Assembly: GCF_038446955.1 (NCBI RefSeq) | Contig: NZ_CP151803.1 | Location: forward strand, 310,001-374,000 | Length of the DNA: 64,000 nucleotides | Reading direction: 5' to 3' | Source of the DNA: Pedobacter sp. FW305-3-2-15-E-R2A2 | GTDB taxonomy: Bacteria; Bacteroidota; Bacteroidia; Sphingobacteriales; Sphingobacteriaceae | In this document: piece after piece, positions 51,294 to 60,494 of the stretch | Position numbering within the stretch: the first letter of the stretch is position 1 | Layout of the letters: every line of letters starts with the position of its first letter | Position numbers and translations under genes: made by a program | Notes under the pieces: generated by a model | Database searches by the model: none | What the model was told of the DNA's origin: nothing | What the model saw: the letters and a program-made list of their open reading frames with translations, nothing else

Positions 51294-52490
51294 ATGACTA
51301 AAATTTCTATTAAACCGGTATTGTTGGCTGCAGGCCTTCTACTTAGTGCCGGTAGCGGATTTGCACAAGATGATCTTGTTAATTCACTAAAAAACAACCA
51401 AAGTACGGATAGTAAAAATAGTTTTGTTTTTACTCCTGTGATCAATGCAGAGGCAACTTCTGTTAAAAATCAAAAATCATCGGGAACCTGCTGGAGTTAT
51501 AGCACGAACTCTTTCCTTGAATCTGAAATGATCCGTGCAGGTAAAAAGCCGGTTGACCTTGCAGATATTTTTACTGCCCGTAATGCTTATATTGAAAAAG
51601 GAATTAACTATGTACGTATGCATGGTGCCTTAACGCTTGGCGACGGTGGTGCATGTCATGATGTAATCAATATGTTTGCTTTATATGGTGCATTGCCTCA
51701 GGAAGTTTATAACGGCAGAGATTACGGAACTGCAGCAAATAAGTCTGATGACATGAATAAGCTGACTAAAGCAATTCTTGAAGAAGCGGTTAAAGCACCT
51801 AACGGTAAGCTTGATCCAAACTGGAAAAAGAAATATATCGCTACGATAGATTCATGCCTTGGTGCAGTTCCTGAAAACTTTACGTTTGAAGGTAAAAACT
51901 ACACCCCAAAAACTTTTGCTAAAGAGGTCGTAGGGATTAATCCGGCAGACTATGTGGAGCTTTCTTCTTTCAACACGGCTCCTTATTATACAAAAACAGT
52001 ATTAATGGTTCCGGATAACTGGTCTTATGATCAGGTATATAATGTACAGATGGACGACATTACTAAAGTAATTGACAATGCTTTGAAAAAAGGATTTACA
52101 GTTGCCTGGGCTACCGATGTGAGTGAAAAAGGTTTCAGCTGGAAAAATGGTATTGCTTTTGTTCCTGAAAAAGACTTTGAAAGTATGTCCAAAGAAGAAA
52201 AATCAACTATGTTCAACGGACCTAAGCCTGAAAAAGAAATTACTACTGAATTGCGTCAGGAAGCATTCGACAATTACCAGACTACAGATGACCATGGAAT
52301 GCAGATCACCGGTATTGCAAAAGATCAGAATGGTAAAGAATATTATATCGTTAAAAACTCATGGGGTGCAACCAACGATTATAAAGGATACCTCTATGTA
52401 ACCAAGAATTTTGTGAAATATAAAACCACAGCATTCCTGTTAAACAAAAAAGGTCTTCCATCTGACATTCGTAAAAAGCTTAGTCTTTAA
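51294..52490 (+). CDS. C1 family (bleomycin hydrolase-like) cysteine peptidase, secreted
   Basis: 398 residues with a signal peptide (KPVLLAAGLLLSAGSGFA). The papain-fold triad: SSGTCWSYSTNSFLESE with the Cys, DDHGMQITGIAKDQNGKEYY with the His and VKNSWGATNDYKG with the Asn. This is the bleomycin hydrolase/PepC layout, usually an aminopeptidase. Export distinguishes it from cytosolic PepC. It is probably periplasmic peptide degradation. Single-gene unit with a strong terminator after it. Confidence 0.9.
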   Translation: MTKISIKPVLLAAGLLLSAGSGFAQDDLVNSLKNNQSTDSKNSFVFTPVINAEATSVKNQKSSGTCWSYSTNSFLESEMIRAGKKPVDLADIFTARNAYIEKGINYVRMHGALTLGDGGACHDVINMFALYGALPQEVYNGRDYGTAANKSDDMNKLTKAILEEAVKAPNGKLDPNWKKKYIATIDSCLGAVPENFTFEGKNYTPKTFAKEVVGINPADYVELSSFNTAPYYTKTVLMVPDNWSYDQVYNVQMDDITKVIDNALKKGFTVAWATDVSEKGFSWKNGIAFVPEKDFESMSKEEKSTMFNGPKPEKEITTELRQEAFDNYQTTDDHGMQITGIAKDQNGKEYYIVKNSWGATNDYKGYLYVTKNFVKYKTTAFLLNKKGLPSDIRKKLSL

Positions 52491-52503
52491 TTAGTTACCT
52501 TGT

Positions 52504-52549
52504 AAATAAAGAAGGCGGCTCCAAATTTTTGGAGCCGCCTTCTTTATTT
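52504..52549. terminator. Long perfect hairpin terminator
   Basis: Two arms of 22 bases (52504-52525 and 52528-52549) are exact complements around a two-base loop. The core is GAAGGCGGCTCCA. A and T runs on both sides let it work in either direction. It lies 13 bases after the peptidase stop. Confidence 0.9.
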
Positions 52550-52599
52550 TGAGAACATTTGCCTGGAAAGGTTGTTGATTTTTATACAAAAGAGAATTT

Positions 52600-53571
52600 A
52601 TGAAAGTATTTGTAACCAGAGTTATTCCGGAAGAAGGACGGAAATTGATGATTGATGCGGGTATTGAAGTGGAAGAGTGGAAAGAAAAAAGATCACTTAG
52701 CAGGGAAGAGCTGATTGCCCATACCAGAGATTGTGATGCTTTACTGAGCGTAAGTACCTGGCTGGACAAAGATTTTCTTCAAGCTTCCAAACATTTAAAA
52801 GTAATTGCTTTGCATTCTGTAGGTTACGATAATGTAGATGTTGAAGCGGCTACTGCAGTTAAGATTCCGATAGGAAATACGCCTGGTGTATTGAGTGGGG
52901 CAACTGCTGACACTGCTTTTTTGCTGATGCTTGCCACTTCCCGGAAAGCCTTTCATATGCATAAAAGTATTACAAAAGGAGAATGGGGGTTTTTTGATCC
53001 GACAGCTAACCTTGGTATAGAATTAAGGGGTAAAACATTGGGTGTTTTTGGCTTGGGGAAAATCGGACTGGAAATGGCGAAATGTTGTATCGGAGCATTT
53101 GGAATGCAAGTGATTTATCACAACAGGAACAGAAATGAAGCTGCCGAAAAAGAATTAAATGCCAGCTGGGTTTCCTTTGATGAACTGCTGGAGCAAAGTG
53201 ATGTCCTTACGGTACATACAGCCTTAACGCCGGAGACGGCAGGAAAGTTTGACTGGTCTGTTTTTAATAAAATGAAACCCCGTTCGATTTTTATCAATAC
53301 AGCCAGGGGAGCAATTCATAATGAACCGGATTTGTTAAGGGCATTGGTAGAAAAGAAGATCTGGGGAGCAGGGCTGGATGTGACCAACCCTGAGCCTATG
53401 CATCCAGATCATCCTCTTTTAAATATGCCTAACGTATCCGTTCTTCCCCATATTGGCTCCGCTACAGAAGAGACCCGCTCGGCAATGTCTGTTCTCGCCG
53501 CCAGGAATATCATCGCCGGCCTCAAAGGAGAACGAATCCCATTTGTAGTCAATCCCGAGGTTTACAAGTGA
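52600..53571 (+). CDS. D-2-hydroxyacid dehydrogenase (glyoxylate/hydroxypyruvate reductase-like)
   Basis: 323 residues. Substrate-domain start MKVFVTRVIPEEGRKL. The NAD(P) site is TLGVFGLGKIGLEMAKCC. INTARGAIHNEPDLLRAL carries the catalytic Arg region, DVTNPEPMHPDHPLLNMP the Glu, and VLPHIGSATEETRSAM the His. NTPGVLSGATADTAF is also typical. It interconverts glyoxylate or hydroxypyruvate and the reduced hydroxyacid. The exact acid is uncertain. Its 3' end overlaps the convergent repressor gene by 10 bases. Confidence 0.93.
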   Translation: MKVFVTRVIPEEGRKLMIDAGIEVEEWKEKRSLSREELIAHTRDCDALLSVSTWLDKDFLQASKHLKVIALHSVGYDNVDVEAATAVKIPIGNTPGVLSGATADTAFLLMLATSRKAFHMHKSITKGEWGFFDPTANLGIELRGKTLGVFGLGKIGLEMAKCCIGAFGMQVIYHNRNRNEAAEKELNASWVSFDELLEQSDVLTVHTALTPETAGKFDWSVFNKMKPRSIFINTARGAIHNEPDLLRALVEKKIWGAGLDVTNPEPMHPDHPLLNMPNVSVLPHIGSATEETRSAMSVLAARNIIAGLKGERIPFVVNPEVYK

Positions 53572-54248
53572 TTGCGGGTTACTTTCCCCTTGACAAGAAA
53601 TATCCGCTTAATGCCTCCTCTTTGTATAACAGTATCCCCCTTAAATTCTGGATTTAGGGAACGTAAGACGATCTTTTCCGGGTTGGGATGTTCAAATAAC
53701 AATTTCACGGTGGTGATGTTGTTTGCCTGTTCATCGGTGACCACCAGGTAAGCCTCACCCCATTGGATGATATCCCGGTTCCTGATTTCTTTTACAATGA
53801 TAATCTCTCCACTGGTAAATTTAGGAGACATACTGTCTCCATAGATAGGAAGGTAAGCATCACAGTCGTTAAAAGGCCGGTAATTTACATAGTATTCCGG
53901 AGGATCCTGAAAGACCTGAAGTCCCCCAAAGGTCATCTCCGTGAGATTTACATTAAAAAATGGAACACCTTCTTCCAGCTGAGGCAGTTGCTCAGCAGGA
54001 TCCTCAGACCTTAGAAACATTTCTCCCATACCGGTGTTGAGGTATCTTGGATTGATCCTATGGTATTCCAGAATTTCTTTTGAAAGCCTTTTCCCAATTC
54101 TTCTTCTCCCGCTTTCAATGGAAGAACAGTTCCCTATATGTTTAGTAATAGGGGTGTAAAACTGGGATAGGGTCATCTGTTTTGTTAATCTGACTTCCCT
54201 CAACCTTGTGCCGGCTTTCTCGGTCTCTAAATAAATGTTTTTTCTCAT
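53562..54248 (-). CDS. XRE-type HTH with S24 peptidase-like domain repressor
   Basis: 228 residues. The N-terminal HTH (about 10-75) is TRLREVRLTKQMTLSQFYTP with HIGNCSSIESGRRRIGKRL. The C-terminal LexA/CI-like domain has YLPIYGDSMSPKFTSGEIII, with Ser near 137 in GDSM, and NITTVKLLFEHPNPEKIVL, with Lys near 181. It could self-cleave under stress like LexA/CI. No phage genes are near. It is divergent from the unknown gene at 54372, across a gap with repeated TTAATTA sites. Confidence 0.85.
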   Translation of the reverse strand: MRKNIYLETEKAGTRLREVRLTKQMTLSQFYTPITKHIGNCSSIESGRRRIGKRLSKEILEYHRINPRYLNTGMGEMFLRSEDPAEQLPQLEEGVPFFNVNLTEMTFGGLQVFQDPPEYYVNYRPFNDCDAYLPIYGDSMSPKFTSGEIIIVKEIRNRDIIQWGEAYLVVTDEQANNITTVKLLFEHPNPEKIVLRSLNPEFKGDTVIQRGGIKRIFLVKGKVTRNHL

Positions 54249-54371
54249 AGCTTTATTTATTGTCTTAATTAATTTGTCTTTTGATTAATTATACGTAAGC
54301 TTGCATTAATTATTTAGCTAATATAATATTTTAAACTATAATTATTATATCATTAATTAAAATTATGTATT
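54249..54371. promoter_or_regulatory. Divergent AT-rich region with four TTAATTA boxes
   Basis: The 8-mer ATTAATTA (or TTAATTAA) occurs at 54265, 54284, 54305 and 54352, the first three 19-21 bases apart (two helical turns). It lies between the S24/XRE repressor and the divergent 54372 gene, so the boxes are candidate operators. AT-richness means chance must be considered. Confidence 0.45.
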
Positions 54372-55106
54372 ATGAGAAGACGGTATGAGGGATTGGAAAA
54401 TCCCGGTTTCAGGTATTTGGAAGAGGCAGAAGTTAAAAATCCATTATTGGTGGTGGAAGAATTTTTTGATGCAACTGATCTGGAGTTGTTCAGACAGGAA
54501 CTTCGGTTGTTATTTAGCCTTTCTTTTAGCAATTCCGCTTATGGGCAGGAAAAGGTGTATGACCGGTCCAGGCTGATGTGTGTACATCAGTATACTACGC
54601 GTCTCATTGAAATGGCCTGGATCCTGTTAAATGATGATTATATAGACCTGTTCATCCGGGAAGGAGATCCGTTTTATCAAAGCAGGGGAATGTGGAGAGA
54701 GACCTCTTTTATAGAAGTACGGAAACGGTTATCAGATGGCGTTATGAAAAACTGTCGCGTACTGGAAGATCAGGAGATCAATAATGTCAAGTTTGTGTTT
54801 AATGATATCTTTCAATATCAAAGCCTTTCGGTATGGCAGGATGAGCTGGATATGATCTTGTTTTATAGTCTGCGCTCTACACCGATGTCTGAGGAATGTG
54901 ATAACGGTCATCTCTCTTTTGCTATGTATGAATTGCTGGAAAAACTATTGGAATGCATGCATGTGATCCATGAGGTTAAAATTAAGAGCGATGCAGGCTG
55001 GAAGGTCCTGCCTCTGGATACGGATGTCATCAACAAAGACTACAATTATTTTCCGCCTGAACTCATGATGGGCCTTTACCATCGGATGCTAAGTCTTGAG
55101 AATTGA
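54372..55106 (+). CDS. Protein of unknown function, divergent from S24/XRE repressor
   Basis: 244 residues with no signal peptide and no membrane segment. It is acidic and helix-rich, with many aromatic residues. Recognisable but unassigned stretches include EEFFDATDLELFRQELRLLF, LMCVHQYTTRLIEMAWILLN and FNDIFQYQSLSVWQDELDMI. I do not recognise a family. Cytosolic. The divergent repressor may control it. A plus-strand terminator follows the stop. It could be a Sphingobacteriaceae-restricted protein. Confidence 0.65.
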   Translation: MRRRYEGLENPGFRYLEEAEVKNPLLVVEEFFDATDLELFRQELRLLFSLSFSNSAYGQEKVYDRSRLMCVHQYTTRLIEMAWILLNDDYIDLFIREGDPFYQSRGMWRETSFIEVRKRLSDGVMKNCRVLEDQEINNVKFVFNDIFQYQSLSVWQDELDMILFYSLRSTPMSEECDNGHLSFAMYELLEKLLECMHVIHEVKIKSDAGWKVLPLDTDVINKDYNYFPPELMMGLYHRMLSLEN

Positions 55107-55110
55107 GTAT

Positions 55111-55156
55111 AAAACATTCATCCGTGTGTTTTCGCCACGGGTGAATGCTTTTTTTT
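55111..55156 (+). terminator. Terminator of the 54372 gene
   Basis: A 12-bp stem (CATTCATCCGTG with CACGGGTGAATG, one G-U pair) with a 9-base loop and a run of eight T. The T-run reaches the end of the convergent DUF5686 gene. Confidence 0.85.
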
Positions 55157-57605
55157 AAAAGCCATAAGAAAGCCTGAAACCATGATTTACTCTTTTGTTA
55201 CCATCATAAGCAAAACCGTAAGCTGCCCTGAAAATCAGGCGTTGTAAGCCAAAATAAAACTCCGTATAATTTCTTTTCAAAGGTTGGCTAAGGTAATTGA
55301 CACCAACCAGTTCTTCCAGTTTTAACTTGCGGAGCAAGGGTACTTTATTGGTCAGCAATCCGGAGAAATTATGTTCAAAATGTGCTTCAAAGTACTCTCT
55401 GTCCGTACTATGTAGGTAAAAGTCAAGAAATAGGAATTTTCTCAATTCCGGTAAGCCAAATAAAGAATTGTTTCCTCTGAAGTGTTTAAACTCCGGATAG
55501 TAAACCTGTGTGTTATTCAGGAACTTTCCTGCACCGATAACGAAAGAGGAATAGCCCCATAGACCAGAACTAATCCTGTTTTGATAAACCTCGGCAGAAA
55601 TCAAATCGTAATCTACATCACTGCTCAGGATACCTTTAATGCCTTTCTTATAAGAGAGTCTGATCGTTGGATATTTTGACTCCTGATAAATCTTACGGTC
55701 GGGACGGGTAATGTAACTTTGTCCGATGGTATAGGTAAGCGCTGCGTTTAGAATAAAGGCTTCGTAAGTAGGAAACAAAGGTTTTTCTACTTCAGGGCTA
55801 AAAGGATTATTGGATTTAAAAGTTTCTCCTTTTAAATCCTTGATTTTATAAGTGGTGGTATTTACCAGATTGGTATTCCTTGTAAATTCAGCGGAGATGG
55901 TGGCCTGCAATCCATTCGTCAGTTCTCTGCTCGTTCCAATATTTGCAAATTCCTTTTTATAGAATTTGGAGAAATTGGTTTCGAAAAGAAGGGAGTTGAT
56001 AGAGTTCGCCAGCAAACTCATACTACCATGGTTATTCAGGTCATAGATTCCGGATCCAATGCTTGCACTAATGCTGGCGCGTTTTACAGGGTCATAGTAG
56101 TAATTTCCGCTTAGTGATCCAGTGAGCAGTTTATTGGATAGCCCGTATCTTACTTCCGGACGGATGCTATAAAAAGCACCATATTCCAGGTCTTTAGTAT
56201 AGGTTACGCCATATTTTGCTCCAAATCCTTCTACTGTATTGTAGAATAAAGCAGGCAGAATAGGGTCGAACCTCAGGCGTTTCCTTTCGTAGCGGTTATT
56301 GATGGTATAGCTGGTCAGCAATATTTTAACGATTCCAAATTTATTGTTTGCCCTTTCCAGGGAATCGAGATAAGGCTTTGAAGTTTTTAAAGCAGCGATA
56401 CTATCTTTTCTGACATAGTCACGGCTCTCTTCCGGAGTCAATGGAATTGGCCTGTTGTTTAGCCAGAAAAGAGAATCTTTTTTGTTGACTGCCTTGGTTA
56501 TTTTTAAAATCTCTCCATTAAAATAGTTCTTGGGGAAGTTAGGATGGATGTTGTAATTGCTGTAAACTCCCGCATAGTAACCTTCAAACTTAAAGCCAAA
56601 AACATTTCCGTTGAACTGGAAGTTCATATTGGAAGGCATATAGGTATCTTCCACCTTAAGGAATTGCTGAGAGATCTTTAAGGTATCTATTAAATTGATT
56701 CCGGAGTTTTGAGTCAGGTAGACGTTGGCATTCACCAAATGCCAGCTGTCTTCTTTGATATAGATAATTCCTCTGAATACCGGGTCATGTTCTCTTTTTG
56801 GAATAAGCTGAATCTTATTGATGGTTTCGCCATTTTCATTGCTGAATCCTAAAAGCTTATAGCGATAATATAAGAATGCGTTATCAGAAATAGGGGATAC
56901 AAATCCACGCGCACTCATGCTGTTCTCTAAAAGTATGTTTTCGTAGAAATTAACGGTCAGATCGGAAGCTTTGTTAAAGCTAAATGCATTATTCCTTCCG
57001 GATATTTTAGAAGAAACCATTTCTTCATGGATTTTACCTGGACGCTCGAAGGCAAAAGTAGAGGTAGACTCCGATAAATAAAGAATCCCTCTTCTGTTGG
57101 TGTCCAGGTCAAGGGTCTTCTGTACATCTCTTCCAAAGAATTTCTTCGGGGCGCCAACGAGCTTTTGTACCCCTTTAATATAAACATCTGCGGTATAGGA
57201 TTTCACCTCTGTTAAATGTTGCTTTCTTCGTTTTATGGCCTGCCGCACGATTTCATAGGCTGGATCTTTGGCATTGCCATCGATAGTGACTCCGGAAAGG
57301 GTGTAGGATTCTGCAGTCAATACGACATTTTCATCCGTATTGTCAGCAATACTGATGTCCTTTTCTATCGCTTTATAACCAATGGCCTTATAGACGATGG
57401 TGAAAGTACCTTTGTCCAATGCCAGTGTGTAAATCCCATCAACGTTTGCCGAGGTGCCTTTAGTGGTATTCTTAATGTATACCGAAACAAAAGGAACCGC
57501 TTGACCCTCTGTGTCTTTAATACTGCCTTTGAGTTTGAATTCCTGTGCAAATAAGGTACTGATGCTGCCAAATATTAATAAAAACGTTAGATGGATTCTC
57601 TTCAT
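55155..57605 (-). CDS. DUF5686 outer-membrane protein with carboxypeptidase-regulatory-like domain
   Basis: 816 residues, Sec signal (MKRIHLTFLLIFGSISTLFA). Residues 22-110 are a CarboxypepD-reg-like domain (LKGSIKDTEGQAVPFVSVYI). The remainder is the long DUF5686 region: a periplasmic part about 130-400, then a probable beta-barrel with repeated aromatic strands and an end typical of outer-membrane proteins (RAAYGFAYDGNKRVNHGFRL then SYGF, Phe last). Function unknown. It is probably a surface receptor or assembly factor. Single gene, convergent with the unknown 54372 gene. Confidence 0.85.
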   Translation of the reverse strand: MKRIHLTFLLIFGSISTLFAQEFKLKGSIKDTEGQAVPFVSVYIKNTTKGTSANVDGIYTLALDKGTFTIVYKAIGYKAIEKDISIADNTDENVVLTAESYTLSGVTIDGNAKDPAYEIVRQAIKRRKQHLTEVKSYTADVYIKGVQKLVGAPKKFFGRDVQKTLDLDTNRRGILYLSESTSTFAFERPGKIHEEMVSSKISGRNNAFSFNKASDLTVNFYENILLENSMSARGFVSPISDNAFLYYRYKLLGFSNENGETINKIQLIPKREHDPVFRGIIYIKEDSWHLVNANVYLTQNSGINLIDTLKISQQFLKVEDTYMPSNMNFQFNGNVFGFKFEGYYAGVYSNYNIHPNFPKNYFNGEILKITKAVNKKDSLFWLNNRPIPLTPEESRDYVRKDSIAALKTSKPYLDSLERANNKFGIVKILLTSYTINNRYERKRLRFDPILPALFYNTVEGFGAKYGVTYTKDLEYGAFYSIRPEVRYGLSNKLLTGSLSGNYYYDPVKRASISASIGSGIYDLNNHGSMSLLANSINSLLFETNFSKFYKKEFANIGTSRELTNGLQATISAEFTRNTNLVNTTTYKIKDLKGETFKSNNPFSPEVEKPLFPTYEAFILNAALTYTIGQSYITRPDRKIYQESKYPTIRLSYKKGIKGILSSDVDYDLISAEVYQNRISSGLWGYSSFVIGAGKFLNNTQVYYPEFKHFRGNNSLFGLPELRKFLFLDFYLHSTDREYFEAHFEHNFSGLLTNKVPLLRKLKLEELVGVNYLSQPLKRNYTEFYFGLQRLIFRAAYGFAYDGNKRVNHGFRLSYGF

Positions 57606-57692
57606 ATATGTATTAAAGCCTAAATATCGCTATGTTAATGTTAGATTAACACAATAATCTTGTTAAAGTTTGTGGATGATGATTTAATAAGG

Positions 57693-57725
57693 TTGTTCCT
57701 GGAAGACGATATTTTTATAACTTTG
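57693..57725 (+). promoter_or_regulatory. Promoter of kbl
   Basis: TTG at 57693-57695, a 22-base spacer and TAACTTTG at 57718-57725, exact for TAnnTTTG. Expected start of transcription is about 57729, about 19 bases before the kbl ATG. Confidence 0.6.
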
Positions 57726-57747
57726 GTTGCAACAAGCAAATAAAAGT

Positions 57748-58935
57748 ATGTATAAAACATTACAACCTGTTCTGCAACAAGAACTGGAGCAAATAGAAAA
57801 AGACGGTTTATTTAAACGTGAACGTGTGATTGTTACGCCTCAGGGTGCAGACATCAAGGTAAGTACCGGACAGGAAGTGATCAACTTCTGTGCGAATAAT
57901 TATTTAGGGTTATCTTCTGATCCACGTGTAACTGAAGCTGCTAAAAAAGCAATTGATAAATATGGCTATGGCATGTCATCCGTACGCTTTATCTGTGGTA
58001 CTCAGGATGTGCATAAAGAACTGGAAGCAAAGTTGTCCCAATTTTTAGGTACAGAAGATACCATTTTATATGCTGCAGCTTTTGATGCAAACGGAGGTGT
58101 TTTTGAGCCTTTATTTAACGATCAGGATGCCATCATTTCAGATGAACTGAACCATGCTTCAATCATAGATGGAGTACGTTTGTGTAAGGCCAAACGTTTC
58201 CGGTATAAAAATGCAGACATGGCAGATCTGGAGCAGCAATTGATCGCTGCAAAAGATGCCAGACATCGCATTATTGTTACTGATGGTGCTTTCTCTATGG
58301 ATGGTGTTGTTGCTCCACTTGATCAGATCTGTGATCTTGCGGATAAATATGAAGCATTGGTAATGATTGACGAGTCGCATTGTACCGGATTTATCGGTAA
58401 GACAGGCCGTGGAACTCATGAACATTTTAATGTAATGGACAGGGTAGACATCATTACCGGCACTTTGGGTAAAGCATTGGGCGGTGCGTCCGGAGGTTTC
58501 ACTGCAGGTAAAAAGGAAATTATAGACATGTTACGTCAAAGGTCACGTCCTTATTTATTCTCTAATACTTTGGCTCCTGCAATTGCGGGTGCTTCTGTTG
58601 CGGTATTGGATATGCTAAGTGAGACCACTGATTTAAGAGATAAACTGGAAAGTAATACCGTTTATTTCCGTAAGAAAATGACTGAAGCAGGTTTTGACAT
58701 TAAAGAAGGGGTTCATCCGATTGTTCCGGTAATGCTATATGATGCAAAACTGGCACAGGAATTTGCGGCACAAATGCTGGAAGAAGGAATTTATGTAATT
58801 GGTTTCTATTATCCGGTAGTTGGACAAGGTAAGGCGAGGATTCGCGTACAGTTGTCTGCAGCCCATGAACAACATCATTTAGATAAAGCGATCGCTGCAT
58901 TTACCAAAGTAGGTAAAGCGCTTGGCGTGATTTAA
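57748..58935 (+). CDS. kbl: Glycine C-acetyltransferase (2-amino-3-ketobutyrate CoA ligase)
   Basis: 395 residues from the ATG at 57748 ([13 protein letters not shown]). A TTG 21 bases upstream gives a longer frame with no family support. Type I PLP enzyme: [34 protein letters not shown], the PLP phosphate region [32 protein letters not shown] and the Schiff-base Lys in [13 protein letters not shown]. It cleaves 2-amino-3-ketobutyrate with CoA to glycine and acetyl-CoA. It pairs functionally with the tdh at 29793, 28 kb away. Confidence 0.95.
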   Translation: MYKTLQPVLQQELEQIEKDGLFKRERVIVTPQGADIKVSTGQEVINFCANNYLGLSSDPRVTEAAKKAIDKYGYGMSSVRFICGTQDVHKELEAKLSQFLGTEDTILYAAAFDANGGVFEPLFNDQDAIISDELNHASIIDGVRLCKAKRFRYKNADMADLEQQLIAAKDARHRIIVTDGAFSMDGVVAPLDQICDLADKYEALVMIDESHCTGFIGKTGRGTHEHFNVMDRVDIITGTLGKALGGASGGFTAGKKEIIDMLRQRSRPYLFSNTLAPAIAGASVAVLDMLSETTDLRDKLESNTVYFRKKMTEAGFDIKEGVHPIVPVMLYDAKLAQEFAAQMLEEGIYVIGFYYPVVGQGKARIRVQLSAAHEQHHLDKAIAAFTKVGKALGVI

Positions 58936-58942
58936 AATATAA

Positions 58943-58997
58943 CGCTGAGTCCATTTACCTGTTGGAGATCAGTTCAAGTTGATTTTTGGACTCAGCG
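58943..58997. other. Inverted repeat between kbl and pheS
   Basis: CGCTGAGTCC at 58943-58952 and GGACTCAGCG at 58988-58997 form a 10-bp perfect stem with a 35-base loop. It lies 7 bases after the kbl stop and 40 bases before pheS. No T-run follows, so termination is uncertain. Confidence 0.55.
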
Positions 58998-59024
58998 ATT
59001 ATAAAAATATTGTATAAATAGCTG

Positions 59025-59032
59025 TATATTTG
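59025..59032 (+). promoter_or_regulatory. -7 element of pheS
   Basis: TATATTTG, an exact TAnnTTTG, 5 bases before the pheS ATG at 59038. The transcript would begin at or next to the start codon. No -33 TTTG at the normal distance was found. Confidence 0.5.
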
Positions 59033-59037
59033 GCCTC

Positions 59038-60075
59038 ATGTTACAAGATAAGATAACACAATATACCGCCGAAATAAATGCGTTTTCTACTGATAATGCA
59101 GATGAGTTAGAACAATTCCGTATTAAATTCCTTGGTACGAAAGGGATAATCAAAGATATTTTTGATGAGTTTAAAGCTGTCTCACCTGAGGAAAAAAGAA
59201 CCCTGGGTAAGGTTTTAAATGAATTTAAGCAGTTGGCTGAAGCAAAATACCAAACGCTTAAAGACCAGACTGAAGTGGCTGATACTTCCAAAGATGCAGG
59301 TTTAGACCTGACTTTGCCAGGTGAAGGCTTTGAGATTGGCGCACGCCATCCTTTGGCATTGGTAAGAAGAGAGATCGTAGAAATTTTTAATAAGTTAGGC
59401 TTTATCGTGGCTGAAGGCCCGGAGATCGAAGATGACTGGCATAACTTCTCTGCACTAAATTTTCCTGAGGAACATCCGGCGCGCGATATGCAGGATACCT
59501 TCTTCATTAAAAAAGGTGGAGAAAAGGGAGACATCGCCTTGCGGACCCATACTTCCTCCGTTCAGGTGAGAATGATGGAAGCCGGAAAACCGCCATTCAG
59601 GGCAATTATGCCGGGTCGTGTATACCGCAACGAAGCGATATCAGCAAGAGCACATTGTTTCTTCCATCAGGTCGAAGGCCTTTATGTGGATGAAAATGTT
59701 TCTTTTGCAGATCTGAAACAGACTTTATTTTATTTTGTACAGGAGTTGTATGGCGAAGGAACTAAAGTTCGTTTCCGTCCTTCTTATTTCCCTTTTACAG
59801 AACCTTCGGCAGAGATGGACATCTCCTGTACCATTTGTAAAGGAGCAGGTTGCCAGATGTGTAAATACAGTGGATGGGTAGAAATCCTTGGCTGTGGAAT
59901 GGTAGACCCTAATGTATTGGAGAATTGTGGTATTGATTCGAAAAAATATAGTGGTTTTGCATTCGGAATGGGAATTGAAAGAATTGCCAACCTTAAGTTT
60001 GAAATTAAGGATTTAAGGTTATTCTCCGAGAATGACGCCAGATTCCTGAAACAATATAAAACTTCATTGATATAA
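59038..60075 (+). CDS. pheS: Phenylalanine-tRNA ligase alpha subunit
   Basis: 345 residues. N-terminal coiled coil (about 1-85, FRIKFLGTKGIIKDIFDEFK). Class II motif regions: GARHPLALVRREIVEIFNKL, TSSVQVRMMEAGKPPFRAIM, PGRVYRNEAISARAHCFFHQ with motif 2, WVEILGCGMVDPNVLENCGI and motif 3 FAFGMGIERIANLKF. Works with PheT in the cytosol to charge tRNA-Phe. PheT is not in this window. The next gene's start overlaps the last base of its stop. Confidence 0.97.
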   Translation: MLQDKITQYTAEINAFSTDNADELEQFRIKFLGTKGIIKDIFDEFKAVSPEEKRTLGKVLNEFKQLAEAKYQTLKDQTEVADTSKDAGLDLTLPGEGFEIGARHPLALVRREIVEIFNKLGFIVAEGPEIEDDWHNFSALNFPEEHPARDMQDTFFIKKGGEKGDIALRTHTSSVQVRMMEAGKPPFRAIMPGRVYRNEAISARAHCFFHQVEGLYVDENVSFADLKQTLFYFVQELYGEGTKVRFRPSYFPFTEPSAEMDISCTICKGAGCQMCKYSGWVEILGCGMVDPNVLENCGIDSKKYSGFAFGMGIERIANLKFEIKDLRLFSENDARFLKQYKTSLI

Positions 60076-60494
60076 TGATCAAAAGAATAACCGCAGCATT
60101 TGTCTTATTATTGCTCTTTGCCGGTTGTGGTAAAGACGATGGGAGTTATATTCCTAATGTTCAGGTCAGATACCATATGACAGCCGCTGCTTTTAGTGTC
60201 GAGGCGAAAAATGGTGTTTATATCGTTGATAACATTGGAGTTGCGGGGATCATGATCATTAAGCTTGCAGTAAATAATTATGTTGCGTTTGACCGCTGTA
60301 GTTCTGTCAATCCTGAACAGCGCTGCAAAGTAACGGTAGATGAAAGTGGAATTACCGCCACTGATCCATGTTCAGGAGCTAAATTTTTACTTACTGATGG
60401 CAGCCCTCAAAAGGCGCCGGCAGTACGTGCTTTAAAGTCATATCAGGTATCTTTATCCGGTATTGGTAGTGGCGAAATAAATGTATCTAATTGA
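60075..60494 (+). CDS. Rieske-like lipoprotein lacking cluster histidines
   Basis: 139 residues; lipobox LLLFAGC with Cys18. The remainder has the outline of a Rieske domain: DRCSSVNPEQRCKV where the first Cys-x-His motif would be, and DPCSGAKFLLTDGSPQKAPA where the second (Cys-x2-His) would be, then ALKSYQVSLSG. The cysteines remain but both histidines are absent, so a [2Fe-2S] Rieske centre is unlikely. It is a lipid-anchored periplasmic or surface protein, function unknown. Its start overlaps pheS by one base and its stop overlaps the next gene's ATG, so the three are coupled. Confidence 0.8.
   Translation: MIKRITAAFVLLLLFAGCGKDDGSYIPNVQVRYHMTAAAFSVEAKNGVYIVDNIGVAGIMIIKLAVNNYVAFDRCSSVNPEQRCKVTVDESGITATDPCSGAKFLLTDGSPQKAPAVRALKSYQVSLSGIGSGEINVSN

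Noticed and set aside
52491..52769. 92-codon minus-strand open frame
   Set aside because: It includes the perfect terminator hairpin and lies opposite the 5' end of the dehydrogenase gene. Shadow frame.
53562..54248. The S24/XRE gene as a sign of a prophage
   Set aside because: No integrase, portal, terminase, tail or lysis gene and no attachment repeat is visible on either side.
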